Counted from the stretch's first letter, positions 45,601-54,770 are shown. The stretch is DNA of 64,000 nt from Nilaparvata lugens (GCF_014356525.2 NC_052514.1:4007054-4071053); one strand, 5' to 3'. Notes: generated by a model from the sequence alone, not told the origin. Made by a program: numbers and translations.

Positions 45601-47377
45601 TCATGCCGACAGTCGTGCTTAAAGCTTGATTCGTGAGTTCATGTATTGAAAAACCAATTTGTGTATGCTATAATAAGTGATTCTGATGAAGATTTTATTT
45701 TTGCATCGAATACAGTAAAGCATTACTTACTAGTTTGTAGAGAACGTGAATATTATGCACATCCTATCAATGTGGAGAGGAATGTATTTGGGGACGAGTA
45801 TCATCATTTGTATAAAGATTTATGACAGCATCCAAACATTTTGTTTGACTATATGAGAATGTAAATAGAAACTTTTGACTACATTTTGACGAGAGTTTCC
45901 ATAATCTCCAAAAGGACTGGAATAATTATCACATAAGTCCTATCATGGCAGAGGAGCGATCAATGCTAACATTAAGGTAAGTAGGTTTATACAAAAAAGT
46001 TATATTCTTTGATAAAATAGAAACAATTGAATTTATTCTTGAAATGCATACATCAAGGTCTATATTATGTTTCATTATTATCATTGACAATGAGATAGAA
46101 TTTTGTAATTGAATAAGAAATAGTTTAATAAAGTAAAGAAAATGTCACTTGCTTACGAAACTCCACATATAAATCAACCCAAATCATGAAAAAATATTGA
46201 TCATGGTTGTACTTTGTAGTCTACAACTCGATACTAGCTTCGAAAATGGACCGAGCCATTATCGATGCTTTTATCGATGGTAAGGACCCAAGATCGATTT
46301 TCATCGCAGCTCCGACATAAACAGGTCTATAAAAAACTTCATTGCCTCTTATGTTTAGAAACTCTCTACTAAAATACTGTATTTATCGAAATTCTTCATC
46401 TCGATTTTCATTATTCAACTTGAATTTTATTTATTCATCCATTTATTTGTGGATACAATCACAAATATTGTGAGTGTTTATGGTTTTTGTCTATTTCTCC
46501 AGTATTTTAAGGCTGTGCAAAGGATAAAAATAAACTTTCCACTCGTGATATTTTTCAAAGTTTTTCGATTTGTATATCATCAAGCTATCAAAATGAAAGA
46601 GATTTCTCAGGAAAATATTTCTTCTCCGATCATTACTTTTCGAGATATGAGCGCCTGAAGTTTGAATTTTTAGGACAGAACATTTCAAATTCGGTAAGAG
46701 ATAAATCCATGAGATTTAGAGGATTGATTCTTTATGGTATTGTTGATCTAGTAAAACAAAAATTTTCTGAAAATATCAATTTTTGAGAAAGTTATTAAAT
46801 TTACTAACAATTACCAAAAATAACTCTTTGTTGAGTTATTTTTGGTAAATTGAATAACTTTATCAAAAATTTATATTTTCACAAAATTTTTGTTTTACTA
46901 GATCAATAATAGTATGAAGAATCAATCCTCTAAATCTCATGGATTTATCTCTTACCGAACTTGAAATGTTCTGTCCCAAAAATTTAAACTTTAGGCGCTC
47001 ATATCTCAAAAAGTAATGATTGGATAAAAAATGTTTTCCTGAGAAAACTTTTTCATTTTGATAGCTTGATGATATACAAATCGAAAAACTTTGAAAAATA
47101 TGACGAGTAGAAAGTTTATTTTTAGCCTTTGCACAGCCTTAAGGTAAATAAATGATAAATTTGTTGGAATTCACGTCAGAAAAATTATGATACTTGTGAC
47201 CGTGCTGTATCCATGGAACAAGTGTTCTTTCTAAATGATTTTTCGAATTTGTTTTTCAGTTTGGACCGAATTTTCTTGGCCGTTATCTGGACGGTGTACA
47301 TGTTTTTGGCTTGGGAGCCGACCGACCAGGATTACAATTATGTTGTGCAGCAGAGGAATAAAAAGTGCATGTCTTAG
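27542..47377 (+). CDS. Nurim-like inner nuclear membrane protein, five exons, 250 aa
   Basis: Nurim is a multi-pass protein of the inner nuclear membrane, related to isoprenylcysteine methyltransferases but without known catalysis. I joined 27542-27692, 28214-28392, 36213-36383, 44750-44883 and 47260-47377. Junctions have GT/AG ends and phases 1, 0, 0, 2, giving 753 nt with no internal stop; vertebrate nurim is about 260 aa. Matching blocks in order are: a hydrophobic N-terminus; CGFMIQHSFFAS (family GQHS motif); WRPIPHYVFW; GWLIIYLMSM then GVKQ; FYYHVTG and LQKHIQHPSLLGFFIVFW (family LRHP region); and LDRIFLAVIWTVYMFLAW with a short basic tail. The start is the first ATG after an in-frame TGA. 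Introns 2 and 3 (7.8 and 8.4 kb) hold large mobile elements. The identity is by recognition of the family, not by a search. Confidence 0.85.
28214..28392 (+). CDS. Nurim-like exon 2
   Basis: Follows acceptor TTTTTTTCAG and codes for SIIDILLLCGFMIQHSFF and IFNFSTCIALQ. The QHS triplet with the following basic stretch is the best family marker here. The donor is GTTAGT after CTGCAG, phase 0. Confidence 0.84.
29030..29110 (-). other. Possible tRNA-derived SINE promoter box
   Basis: Minus strand carries CAGTGGTTCGAAACCCACC, a good pol III B-box match, downstream of TAGAGCCGACTTC. No cloverleaf can be drawn, so not a tRNA gene. Weak. Confidence 0.25.
29247..29585. mobile_element. MITE family B, degenerate left end
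   Basis: The right end CCATTATAACGTGGACCTCA is intact; the left end is diverged (CCCTATAGTGTTCG). Lies 135 bp before the BEL/Pao element. Confidence 0.6.
29723..30376 (-). repeat. BEL/Pao 3' LTR
   Basis: 654 bp, about 2.3% different from the 5' LTR plus one indel. It is preceded on the minus strand by a G-rich polypurine tract (AGAGGCGGGGGTA). Confidence 0.92.
30540..30706 (-). pseudogene. BEL/Pao integrase zinc-binding domain, core missing
   Basis: Reads LIDYHHKKNCHAGPLLLLSL, KFWILSAR and NCNHCFRIRP, the H2C2 finger of the integrase. No D,D,E catalytic core follows; unrelated A-rich sequence leads to the 3' LTR within about 180 bp. The element cannot integrate itself. Confidence 0.8.
30700..32256 (-). 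pseudogene. BEL/Pao reverse transcriptase, RNase H region
   Basis: Begins with RT block VVFGVSSSPYLALRTV and the catalytic FMDDLVTS (an MDD variant of YxDD). Then come the A17-type connection (DPLGLLSPFTLF) and an RNase H-like part with GFCDAS, SIPRLELCAALL and SDSTVTLCW. An in-frame TGA at 31401-31399 interrupts it between the RLELCAA and SDSTV blocks. The frame changes near 30700. Confidence 0.87.
32257..33387 (-). pseudogene. BEL/Pao protease and N-terminal reverse transcriptase
   Basis: Same frame as gag. The active-site triplet appears as LIDTGSQ near the start (aspartic protease), followed by the BEL/Pao linker and the first RT blocks (RIVFDAGSRTSSGLSLNQVL). It ends at in-frame TAA 32259-32257, just before the RT block with FGVSSSPYLA. 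Confidence 0.87.
33388..34062 (-). pseudogene. BEL/Pao gag C-terminal part with zinc knuckles
   Basis: Continues the gag frame after the TGA. It holds two CCHC-type knuckles (CLKCSKPGHRLVDC and CFHCLDVDHLSRDC) and a third, less regular one, expected to bind RNA. It ends at in-frame TAG (33390-33388). Confidence 0.85.
34072..34749 (-). pseudogene. BEL/Pao gag, N-terminal part (DUF1759-like)
   Basis: Starts at ATG 34749 with MEEKLQKQIRVHRAKLEQLY, a coiled-coil, then the family signature LPKIDLPKFDGNQTQWSVF and later LPPLANNYQIIWQALL. This is the Gag-like region common to BEL/Pao polyproteins, which assembles particles. It ends at an in-frame TGA (34074-34072); the same frame continues three codons later. 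Confidence 0.85.
35304..35956 (-). repeat. BEL/Pao 5' LTR
   Basis: 653 bp, begins TGGTCTGGCC and ends AGAACA on the minus strand. It pairs with the copy at 29723-30376. The untranslated leader 34750-35303 follows; I do not recognise the primer-binding tRNA. Confidence 0.92.
36213..36383 (+). CDS. Nurim-like exon 3
   Basis: Fifty-seven codons between acceptor TTTTGCAG and donor GTAATA. It codes for LIMHLWRPIPHYVFW, a helix (QIVGWLIIYLMSMF) and the ending EIIGVKQ, which parallels the nurim segment ending in GLKQ. It lies 256 bp after the BEL/Pao element in intron 2. Confidence 0.85.
36390..36980. other. Nurim-like intron 3, start; nothing recognised
   Basis: AT-rich with AATTCAATTCAATTCAA at 36436; no gene. 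Confidence 0.45.
36981..39101. mobile_element. Element Z with 0.5-0.75 kb GC-rich inverted ends
   Basis: Ends GGGAACGCGCCAACC and its inverse. The left arm runs 36981 to about 37525, the right arm about 38327-39101. The arms are packed with variants of GGAGCTTGGTTGTCG and CAAGCTCC in both orientations. The middle is almost entirely element Y copy 2 (37529-38286). The right arm also has tandem AACCAAGTCGTCTGG-type units at 38815-38890. No transposase; no clear target duplication. Confidence 0.75.
37529..38286 (+). mobile_element. Non-autonomous element Y, copy 2
   Basis: Nested in element Z; same sequence as 12707-13466 with scattered substitutions. Confidence 0.68.
39239..39382 (+). repeat. 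Repeat P (Penelope-like?) unit, contiguous form
   Basis: Runs ATCAGAGATTGACAATGG, ACCGAAACCGGTC, TCTGTGGTTTTTGACAATTT, then CATTCAATATGAATAATTAC and ATATCAACTTCTCAAG without interruption. This defines the intact unit against which the split copy at 39729-40556 is judged. Confidence 0.65.
39570..39647 (+). pseudogene. LINE ORF2 tail fragment
   Basis: A 25-codon piece QRARGRPRLEYLKQVIKDLG ending in TAA, from a LINE tail different from the 14 kb copy. It sits between parts of the repeat that carries the kinase exon. Confidence 0.6.
39729..40556 (-). mobile_element. Repeat P unit split by a 530 bp insert
   Basis: The TGTGTAGTTGAGAAGTTGAT part (39729-39755) and the ATTCATATTGAATGAAAAAG part (40287 onward) are joined in the copy at 39239-39382 but are separated here by 39756-40286, which holds the kinase exon. 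The unit continues to about 40556 with ACAAGAGCAGCAGAATTTAT, shared with 55.4-55.9 kb. Confidence 0.65.
40075..40261 (-). pseudogene. PKA catalytic subunit exon fragment inside a mobile repeat
   Basis: The frame reads GLRDFVKNMLQMDLSKRFGN, GTADIKDHRWFKQMNWMALL and DPPYKPPYKDP. This is the end of the kinase domain and start of the C-tail of cAMP-dependent protein kinase catalytic subunits. An intron-like T-rich acceptor (TTTTACCTCAG) precedes it, but no GT donor follows. The homology stops near 40075 where an unrelated plus-strand open stretch (39753-40073) abuts. The piece lies within a 530 bp segment that splits a repeat unit contiguous elsewhere in the window. I read it as captured host DNA, not a working kinase gene. 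Confidence 0.72.
40821..41050 (+). pseudogene. LINE (CR1/Jockey-like) 3' end
   Basis: Reads FLVPNIFNILPEEIRKLK and KKFIRETKCWL, the C-terminal pattern of CR1/Jockey-type ORF2 proteins (NxLPEEIR...F...L). A stop and short tail precede a CTT microsatellite. Confidence 0.65.
41072..41126. repeat. (CTT)n microsatellite
   Basis: Simple repeat after the LINE tail at 40821. Confidence 0.9.
41503..41575. repeat. 73 bp direct repeat, left copy
   Basis: Identical by eye to 44537-44609 (starts AATTTCTATTGTATTATTGA). The two flank about 3 kb holding the gag-like region. Confidence 0.85.
42330..43140 (-). pseudogene. Gag-like coiled-coil region of a degenerate retroelement
   Basis: On the minus strand, from ATG 43131 (MAYNKKNIKMMMSEL), broken frames code for repeated heptads (QLFDKQNAKLDQMFKNQNAK) and then the open stretch 42761-42330 rich in Lys, Val and Asn (KVRKTVNKVNDYMRQV). 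Upstream, 43140-43400 has an untranslated-looking leader with repeated GGTACGCC/GGTACACC and GGTGGCACGG motifs. I read it as the 5' part of an LTR-type element, but no LTRs, RT or protease are visible. Weak. Confidence 0.4.
44537..44609. repeat. 73 bp direct repeat, right copy
   Basis: See the left copy at 41503-41575. It lies 140 bp upstream of nurim exon 4. Confidence 0.85.
44750..44883 (+). CDS. Nurim-like exon 4
   Basis: Acceptor TTGTTTCAG, donor GTAAGC, phase 0 to 2. It codes for FYYHVTGRQDPVSLKSSN and LQKHIQHPSLLGFFIVFW, aligning with the nurim block YYHV...LRHP...VLW. Confidence 0.85.
44961..45187. mobile_element. GC-rich MITE related to family C
   Basis: Ends AGCTGCGTACACATATTCGC and GCGAAAGTCTGTACGCACCT are inverted and resemble the family C terminus AGGTGCGTACAGA. 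Open frames on both strands are incidental. Confidence 0.65.
45509..46327. mobile_element. Non-autonomous element with inverted ends
   Basis: The left end GTTTATGTCGGAGCTGTGA pairs with the right end TCGCAGCTCCGACATAAAC. No coding region seen in 819 bp. Confidence 0.65.
46507..47144. mobile_element. Foldback element, about 300 bp arms, copy 2
   Basis: Arms start TTAAGGCTGTGCAAAGG and end CCTTTGCACAGCCTTAA. TTAA on both sides suggests a piggyBac-type target duplication (inference). It lies in nurim intron 4, 115 bp before the last exon. Confidence 0.78.
47260..47377 (+). CDS. Nurim-like exon 5 (last)
   Basis: Acceptor GTTTTTCAG; the first base completes a Thr codon from exon 4. It codes for LDRIFLAVIWTVYMFLAW, an acidic stretch and a basic end (QQRNKKCMS), then TAG. 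I see no clear AATAAA in the next 150 bases. Confidence 0.82.
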
Positions 47378-47612
47378 ATTTGAACTGATTGAAAACTTGA
47401 AAAGTCTCAAAATGTCTACTCAAAGGTACTTGAATTTGAATATCTATATTGTACTTCTGAAAATGTAACAGGTGAGATATAGGGACACAGAATACATACA
47501 GAATAGAAAGTTCCAACCAATGCATTTTACATGACGCCAAGACTCGAGTGCACCAAGACCACGTCACGTGACTGCGCCATCTTGTTAGAAATTAGAATTA
47601 CCGCTACTATTA

Positions 47613-48304
47613 CTAGTAGTTCTGTGAACAGTAGACCTCGCGTTCAGTAAGTTACATTGACCTGTTGTTATGTTTTCTCAAAAATTAATAAATAATTTAT
47701 CAATTTAAAATGTCTAGCAAAAATCCTAAATAAACATAGAGCTTTCTGTCCTATCGTACCGTGACGTGTCGTCCCGGAATGTGAGTGTGAGCGCTGTTAT
47801 CAGGTCTGGCTGCCGTCGATACGCCAATCCAATCAACCCTTCAGAGAACATTCTGTGTTGTCGTGTTGGCGAAAATTCGGTGTTTTGAAATTAACAAAAC
47901 AAACTACCATAATGCTGATTTCCTACAAACTTAATTTATCACTTTTCATGATTTTAGAAATCAATTTCTTTTCAATAATATTTATGGAAATACAGCAATA
48001 GACTGGCTTCTCCACACATCTGTGTAATCACTTGTCAGCTGATTTATGATGAATAATTCTATAGTCTAATTTTTACTCTAATATTGGCGTATGAAGGAGG
48101 CTCCTCTTTCCTTTTATATTATCCTTGAAATGCAAAATTTTCAAAAACCTTGTATATACGTCGACGCGCAATTTAAAAAGGAACTTACCTGTCAAATTTC
48201 ATGAAAATCTATTACCGCGTTTCGCCGTAAATGCGCAACACATATACATTAAGAGAAATGCCAAACCGTCGACTTGAATCTTAGACCTCACTTCGCTCGG
48301 TCAA
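47613..48304 (-). mobile_element. GACCGAGCG family, copy e (long form, inverted)
   Basis: Reads from AGTTCTGTGAACAGTAGACC to CTCGCTCGGTC-type end on the plus strand. It includes the long-form block around CCGTGACGTGTCGTCCCGG also seen in copy a. It begins about 235 bp after the nurim stop codon. Confidence 0.66.
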
Positions 48305-48382
48305 CAATGCTAAACTTTTTTCGAGATGGTGGATTTTTTCGTCAGGATACTAGCCGACTTTACATTCTGTATGTATTCTGTG

Positions 48383-48520
48383 ATAGTGATTCATAATGAA
48401 TAGATCATAATGATCACTAGAATATAGTCTGATATAGCACGAATTTATTTTCAATTTTTAACATTTCTTAAAATAAATTCGTGATGATAATTTGATTGTA
48501 TGGTTAGAGATGTAGTATTT
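48383..48520. repeat. Segmental duplication with 51670-51810
   Basis: Block from TGATAGTGATTCATAATGAA to GGTTAGAGATGTA is nearly identical at both places; each is followed by a family A MITE. Confidence 0.8.
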
Positions 48521-48541
48521 CTCCATAATTGAAAGAATAAC

Positions 48542-48840
48542 GCCCAGTTGTCCAAAAGCCGGTTGAATTTTAATCGTGATTAATTTCATGAAACCAATTA
48601 GAGAAGGGGTTTTTTTAAAGAAGGCTTCTCTGATTGGTTATCATGATTGAAATTTAACCAGCTTTAGTGCAACCAGCACTAAGTGCCGATTGCACGAAAG
48701 CCGATTAAGTTTTAACCGTGATTAAAATTCCACGAGAACCAATCAGAGTAGCCGTCTTATCAAAAAAGCCTTCTCTTATTGGTTCTCGTAAAATTAATCA
48801 CGGTTAAAATTTAACCTGATTCTGTGCAACCAGCACTAAG
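48542..48840. mobile_element. Two adjacent MITE family A copies
   Basis: 48542-48680 and 48681-48840, each with AAGCCGGTTGAA or AAGCCGATTAAG at one end and GTGCAACCAGCAC at the other. Confidence 0.72.
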
Positions 48841-48844
48841 ACGT

Positions 48845-49690
48845 TTATATAGTGACAACTTCAACGTCTTATTCTTCTAATTAAATTCTTGGTATCAGAG
48901 TACATTCTAGTGTTTTCAGTATCAGGTTCAGTGTTCAGGTTCTTAATCCTTTATTTTTACAAAAACACATCTTCAAAATAATAGGTAGAGAATAAAATAA
49001 GGTTTCCTTGAGCTATATTTATCCCCCGAATTTAGATAAAATTACAAAGTTTGAAATTAAGGCCATATCTTTTCATACTTGATTCAGAAATCTTGTGGAA
49101 CTATTCCTTAGTACGATGAATGTAATAAATACGGTATTGTCAATTCCATAATGTATTTCTCATTTCGAAGAAACAACAATTTTGTTTCATTGTTGATTTT
49201 TCAAAATAAATTATCATTCATGGAATAGACAATATTATTTACATCACATTCATTCCTCGTATTAGATTTAGTTGGTGTTTTCTCAAACTTGTTCAAGTGC
49301 CATACAAGTTCAATATAATCGGAATAAGTATATCCCCGTCATTTTTTTATAATAGTTGAAGTATTGTTAAGAATTATTTTTCTATCTCAAGTAAAGGGTG
49401 ACTATTTCAGTTTAAATAGCAACACGCGCTGAAATGTGCTATATTCAGAGTGGTCCATAAGTCAGTTGACAACTATGCATTTAATGACATAATACACAAC
49501 AAAATGGAATACATGTCTATTAGTAATTGTAGTTGAAATTATGTATTTGAGGTAATTTAAACCCAATAAGTGAAGAATATTCTTCATTTTTAAAATCTCA
49601 AGATATAAGATTGCTGTAAGATTGAGTGTGGTTTGGTTTGTAACAACAGCTGAGCTTAAAAATTGGTAGCTTCAACTGACTTATGGGCTA
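48845..49690. other. Intergenic, nothing recognised
   Basis: AT-rich sequence, no supported feature. Confidence 0.45.
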
Positions 49691-49696
49691 CTCTGT

Positions 49697-50100
49697 ATTA
49701 TATTACATTAAGGGCCGATTTCCGAGCTCGGGATTTTGCCAAGTCCTAGACTTTAAACAGCTGGAGTCAGAAAATTGGCTTTCCAAAACGGGGTGTAGTC
49801 GCAGCTTTTATAACAGTAGTTGTAGTTTTTATTTTCTCATTTCTATAATTGGAAACGTATTTCCTTGACGAAATTAGACATTCCTAAATAATTCAAAATA
49901 GCTGAAACTTTACACTATTTTCCTTTTATTTTATTTTGTGTTCAATTTCCTAGTTTTTCGAAATTTTATTCAAACGTGACTATAGCAATGACTGTGACTA
50001 CGCCCCGTTTGGGAAAACCAAATTTCTGACTCCAGCTGTTTAAAGTCAAGGACTTAGCAAAATCCCGAGCTCGGAAACCGGCCCTTAATGTAATATAATA
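49697..50100. mobile_element. TIR element with AGGGCCG ends, Harbinger-like
   Basis: Arms from AGGGCCGATTTCCGAGCTCG, inverted at the right end; internal arms include CCCCGTTT and CAGCTGGAGTCAG. Even the flanks (TATTATATTACATTA) are inverted copies. Confidence 0.68.
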
Positions 50101-50508
50101 AGTCCGGGTATGATTGATATTATATGTTTGACTGATTGATCTGAGTTTGATTGATCCTTGAGTATGGTTGATTTATGAATGAGATTGGTTTATTATTTCA
50201 ATGTCTGTACTGGTTGATTCTGTTATATGGGTATGATTGATATATGTTTTATCGATTTATGTCTATGATTGATCCTTTGTATGATTGGTTCATGATGTTT
50301 GTGTTGGGTGATGATGAGGCCATATAAACCCTAGAATTGTGTGTGGGTTATAGGAGAGATGATGATGTGATATGAGTGAACTTACAATAATTGTTTTAAA
50401 TGGGTTCCGAACCACCGCCGATTACAAGTAGCTATTTTGAACTGATAATAATTAGCTTTAAAACTCCAATACTTCCCTGTGAAGTTTACATAACTTTTCA
50501 GTCTAAGA

Positions 50509-50826
50509 GCCGGTTGCAAAAAATCAGGTTAAAAATTAAGGTGCGTACAGATTTACGCGCCGCGAACATGAGCGATTCACTTTTAATCAGCTGATGCCAA
50601 GCTTTTCATATCTGTATCTTACCGTTTCTGTAAAAATACAGATATAATCAGCTGATTAAAAGTGAAGTTCTTATGTTCGCGGCGCGTATATCTGTACGCA
50701 CCTTTATAACAGTGATTAATTCTACGAGAACCAATCAGAGAAGCCGTCTTATCAAAATCCCTTATCTGGTTGGTCTTCGTGAAATTAATCACGGTAAAAA
50801 TTTAAACGGCTTTTGTGCAACTGGGC
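50509..50826. mobile_element. MITE family A interrupted by family C
   Basis: The outer family A parts are 50509-50537 and 50705-50826, ending TTTTGTGCAACTGGGCC. Confidence 0.7.
50538..50704. mobile_element. MITE family C nested in MITE family A
   Basis: A 167 bp palindrome with ends AGGTGCGTACAGATTTACGC, inserted in a family A MITE (50509-50826). TTA on each side suggests a TWA target duplication. Confidence 0.72.
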
Positions 50827-51824
50827 CTTATTCTTTGAATTGATTAATTCGAGCTGGGTAGTAAAAATAAAATTTTGTTCTCTAATTTTTGAGACATAAA
50901 GTAAACGTCATTTATCAACCTTGTGACCTGAAAGTTTCAACAATTAAATAACTAATTCATCAACATTATGTTGCTTTAATTAATTTCTGAACAATATTAA
51001 TGTTTTTTTTTAGTTTCTCAACAGTATTAATGTGTTCAGTATTCTTTAGGTTCTCATTACTTTTAAACTTTTACTTTTATTAATCGTCACTTTCTACTCA
51101 TGCGAAGTAGTCTACAATACTACTCTAAAATACTAATGGTTTCTATGCTACTTTATGGTTATAGTTTATTCATTTGTAGGTTATATACTCTGGTCTACAC
51201 TTAGACCAGTTATAAAATAGACACGGCTCATTGTATATTGTAAAAGACTAAGAAATTGTCAAAAAACCACAGATTTTTTATCGAAAATCTAGACAGAGAA
51301 AATTTTCGACTGAAAATCTATGGTTTTTTGACAATTTCTCAGTCTCTTTCATTTAACACATCATATTATTTATTTTTGTAGTATATAGTATCTATTATGA
51401 AGACTTGAAATACCTGTAACTTGTTGCTAGATTCCAATCAAGGTTAATAACATCTGAATAACTATTAGAAATCAAAATATAATCTATGTTTGTCTGACTA
51501 GTCGCTAGTCAGAGAGATTCACTTTAAACTGTCAGCATTTCTTGAATTAGAAGTGTTGTTACTATTTATTCATTCATTTAAAGGTGCATACAGACTTATG
51601 CGCCACGGACACGCGTATTTCGTTTTTTCATCATCTGATGTTATGCCGAATATATCTGTATTTGTACAGTGATAGTGATTCATAATGAATAGATCATAAT
51701 GATCACTAGAATATAGTCTGATATAGCACGAATTTATTTTCAATTTTTAACATTTCTTAAAATAAATTCGTGATGATAATTTGATTGTATGGTTAGAGAT
51801 GTATTTCTCCATAATTGAAAGAAG

Positions 51825-51973
51825 GCCCAGTTGTCCAAAAGCCGGTTGAATTTTAATCGTGATTAATTTCATGAAACCAATAAGAGAAGGCTTTTTTGAT
51901 AAGACGGCTTCTCTGATTGGTTCTCATGAAATTAATCACGGTTAAAATTTAACCGGCTTTTGTGCAACTGGGC
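51825..51973. mobile_element. MITE family A
   Basis: Ends GCCCAGTTGTCCAAAAGCCG and CGGCTTTTGTGCAACTGGGC, near-perfect arms. Confidence 0.75.
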
Positions 51974-52480
51974 TTTATTCTTTGAATTGATGATTAATTC
52001 GAGCTGGGTAGGTACTACAAGTGAAATTTTGTTCTCTTATTTTTGAGACATAGAGTAAAGGCCATTTATCAACCTTGTGAAATGAAAGTCTCAACAATTA
52101 ATTAACTAATCCATCAAAATTCTGTTGCTTTACTTAATTTCTGAACAATATTAATGCTTCTAATTCTAGTTTCTCAACAGTATTAATGTGTTCAGTATTC
52201 TTTAGGCTCTCATTAATTTTATACTTTTACTTTTATTAATCTTCACTTTCTATTCATGCGCAGTAGTCTACAATACTACTCTAAAATACTAATGGTTTCT
52301 ATGCTACTTTATGATTATAGTTTATTCATTTGTAGGTTATATACTCTGGTCTACACTTAGACAAGTTATAAACAGTCGGTTGTATACAAGTTATATAACA
52401 GTAGGTTATATACTCTGGTATACACTTAGACCAGTTATAAAATAGACACGGCTCATTGTATATTCATACTGAAAGTCGAT

Positions 52481-52712
52481 GAAGCCAACATCTACTGCCA
52501 TATCGCCAAATCGTGACATCATCATAGGATAGAAAACTTTTCTGTAGAGTTTGTTTACATTGTTTTCCATAGCAGATTGTGTCTTCGGGAGCGCAGCGGG
52601 AGTTTACCATTTTAATGAATAATAATTTACATCCTTCTGAAAAAGACACAATCTGAAAGTTTTCTATCCGTGATGACGTCACGATATGGTGATATGGCAG
52701 TAGATGGCTTCA
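52481..52712. mobile_element. Foldback MITE
   Basis: Arms GAAGCCAACATCTACTGCCA and its inverse with a long matching stretch (TATCG..AAATCGTGAC). About 230 bp. Confidence 0.7.
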
Positions 52713-53804
52713 GAGGCTAGACTTCCCAGCGTGTCTATTCTATAACTGGTGTAAGGGTCTACATTACTAATGGTTTCTTTGCTATTTTATGGTTGTAACC
52801 TTTTGAATTGTAGATCCTAGACTACGATTTCAAGTTTCTCTATGCTATTATATCGTATTAGTTTATTCATTTGTAGGTTATATACTCTGGTCTACACTTA
52901 GACAAGTTATAAACAGTCGGTTGTATACAAGTTATATAACAGTAGGTTATATACTCTGGTCTACACTTAGACCAGTTATAAAATAGACACGGCTCATTGT
53001 ATATTGTAAAAGACTAAGAAATTGTCAAAAAACCACAGATTTTTTATCGAAAATCTAGACAGAGAAAATTTTCGACAGAAAATCTATGGTTTTTTGACAA
53101 TTTCTCAGTCTCTTTCATTTAACACATCATATTATTTATTTTTGTAGTATATAGTATCTATTATGAAGACTTGAAATACCTGTAACTTGTTGTTAGACTC
53201 AAATCAAGGTTAATAATCTCTGAATAACTATAAGAAATCAAAATATGATCGAGGTTTGTCTGACTAGTCGCTAGTCAGAGAGATTCACTTTAAACTGTCA
53301 GCATTTCTTGAATTAGAAGTGTTGTTACTATTTATTCATTCCTTTAAAGGTGCATACAGACTTATGCGCCACGGACACGCGTATTTCGTTTTTTCATCAT
53401 CTGATGTTATGCTGATTATATCTGTATTTGTACAGAGACAGTGAAATACAGACAATAAACAGCTGATATAGTGTGTATTATGAAGACTTGAAATATCTCT
53501 AACTTTTTGTTAGACTCCAATCAAGATCAGCTGAATAAAATCAGCTGATTAGAAGTGAATTGCTCGTGTTCGTGGCGCATAAGTCTGTACGCTATGTAGC
53601 TTATTGCATATTATACAGTTGAAAAATTTGAACCAGTTGTGTGGTTCATGCCAAAAAGTGTTACTATTTTAATTTGTAGAGTATTCGAATTATAGGTTAT
53701 GTAACGTGTCACAGTTTCAAAGACATACAGCATGCAAGAACTGACCAAGTGCTCTTTGCTGCAGGTGATCTAGGGGAATAGGTGAAGCAAAAGTGATTGC
53801 TATT

Positions 53805-54770
53805 GTCTATTTGTCACATCGGATTTTGGGAGTTCTTTTGCACCAACGAATTTTGGGAGTTTTTGTCGCAAAATGTGGGAGTGAGTTTTTCTGTAGGAGT
53901 AGATTTTTCTAGCTGTGCAACGGATTGTAGCCCAGAACGGGGAGGGATTCAAGGGAGGATCATGGTCCAGGGACTACTGCATAGAATTTTGGAAGTTTTC
54001 TACCCATTAAATTTTAAGAGTTCATAGTTTGTGATCAAGGAGATGCGAAAGAAAAATGTGGGAGAGAGTTGATGGAGTTTTATCTTGTACAAGAGTAGAA
54101 TTTCTTATCGTAGAAATAGACAGACGCCCAGAAGGTAGTGGGGAAATTCAAGGAGAGATTCAATAGAGAAGCATGGTCCCGGGACTATTGCATAGAATTT
54201 TGGAAGTTTTCTGCCCATCAAATTTTAAGAGTTCGCAGTTTGTGAGCAAGGAGATGCGGAAGCAAAATGTGGGAGGGAGTTGAAAGGAGTTTCTCTGTAG
54301 GAGTAGATTTTCCCAGCTGTGCAACGGATTGTAGCCCAGAAGGGGGTGGGGGGAGTCGAGGAGAGATTCAATGGAGAAGCATGGTCCGGAACTGCTGCTT
54401 CTAATATTTTGGAAGTATTTGTCGCAGTTTGGGGGCAAGGAGATGTGGGAAGGAATAGTAGGAGTAGATTTTCCTAGCTGTGCAACGGATTGCAGCCCAG
54501 AAGGGGGTGGGGGGAGTCGAGGAGAGATTCAATGGAGAAGCATGGTCCCGGAACTGCTGCTTCTAATATTTTGGAAGTATTTGTCGCAGTTTGGGGGCAA
54601 GGAGATGTGGGAAGGAATAGTAGGAGTAGATTTTCCTAGCTGTGCAACGGATTGCAGCCCAGAAGGTGGTGGGGGAGTCAAGGAGAGATTCAATGGAGAA
54701 GCATGGTCCCGGAAGTCTTGGAGTAGGGAATCAGTGAAACAGCATGGGCCCGGATCTGTTCCCCGGTCCA
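53805..54770. repeat. Minisatellite array, main period 162 bp
   Basis: Units marked by TGTGCAACGGATTG and CAGCCCAGAAGG at 53917, 54321, 54482 and 54644, with a degenerate one near 54120. The last units are 161-162 bp apart, so a reading frame (DFPSCATDCSPEGGGG) stays open through them. I see no start, splice context or known family, and treat it as non-coding. Confidence 0.75.

Larger units (their letters stand above)
51163..53440. repeat. Nested segmental duplications
   Basis: The block GGTTATATACTCTGGTCTAC...AAAATAGACACGGCTCATTG occurs at about 51178, 52333 and 52868. The following block with an inverted pair of TTGTCAAAAAACCACAGATT (51254-51360, 53005-53110) and CGCCACGGACACGCG occurs twice (51254-51670, 53005-53440). 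Confidence 0.78.
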
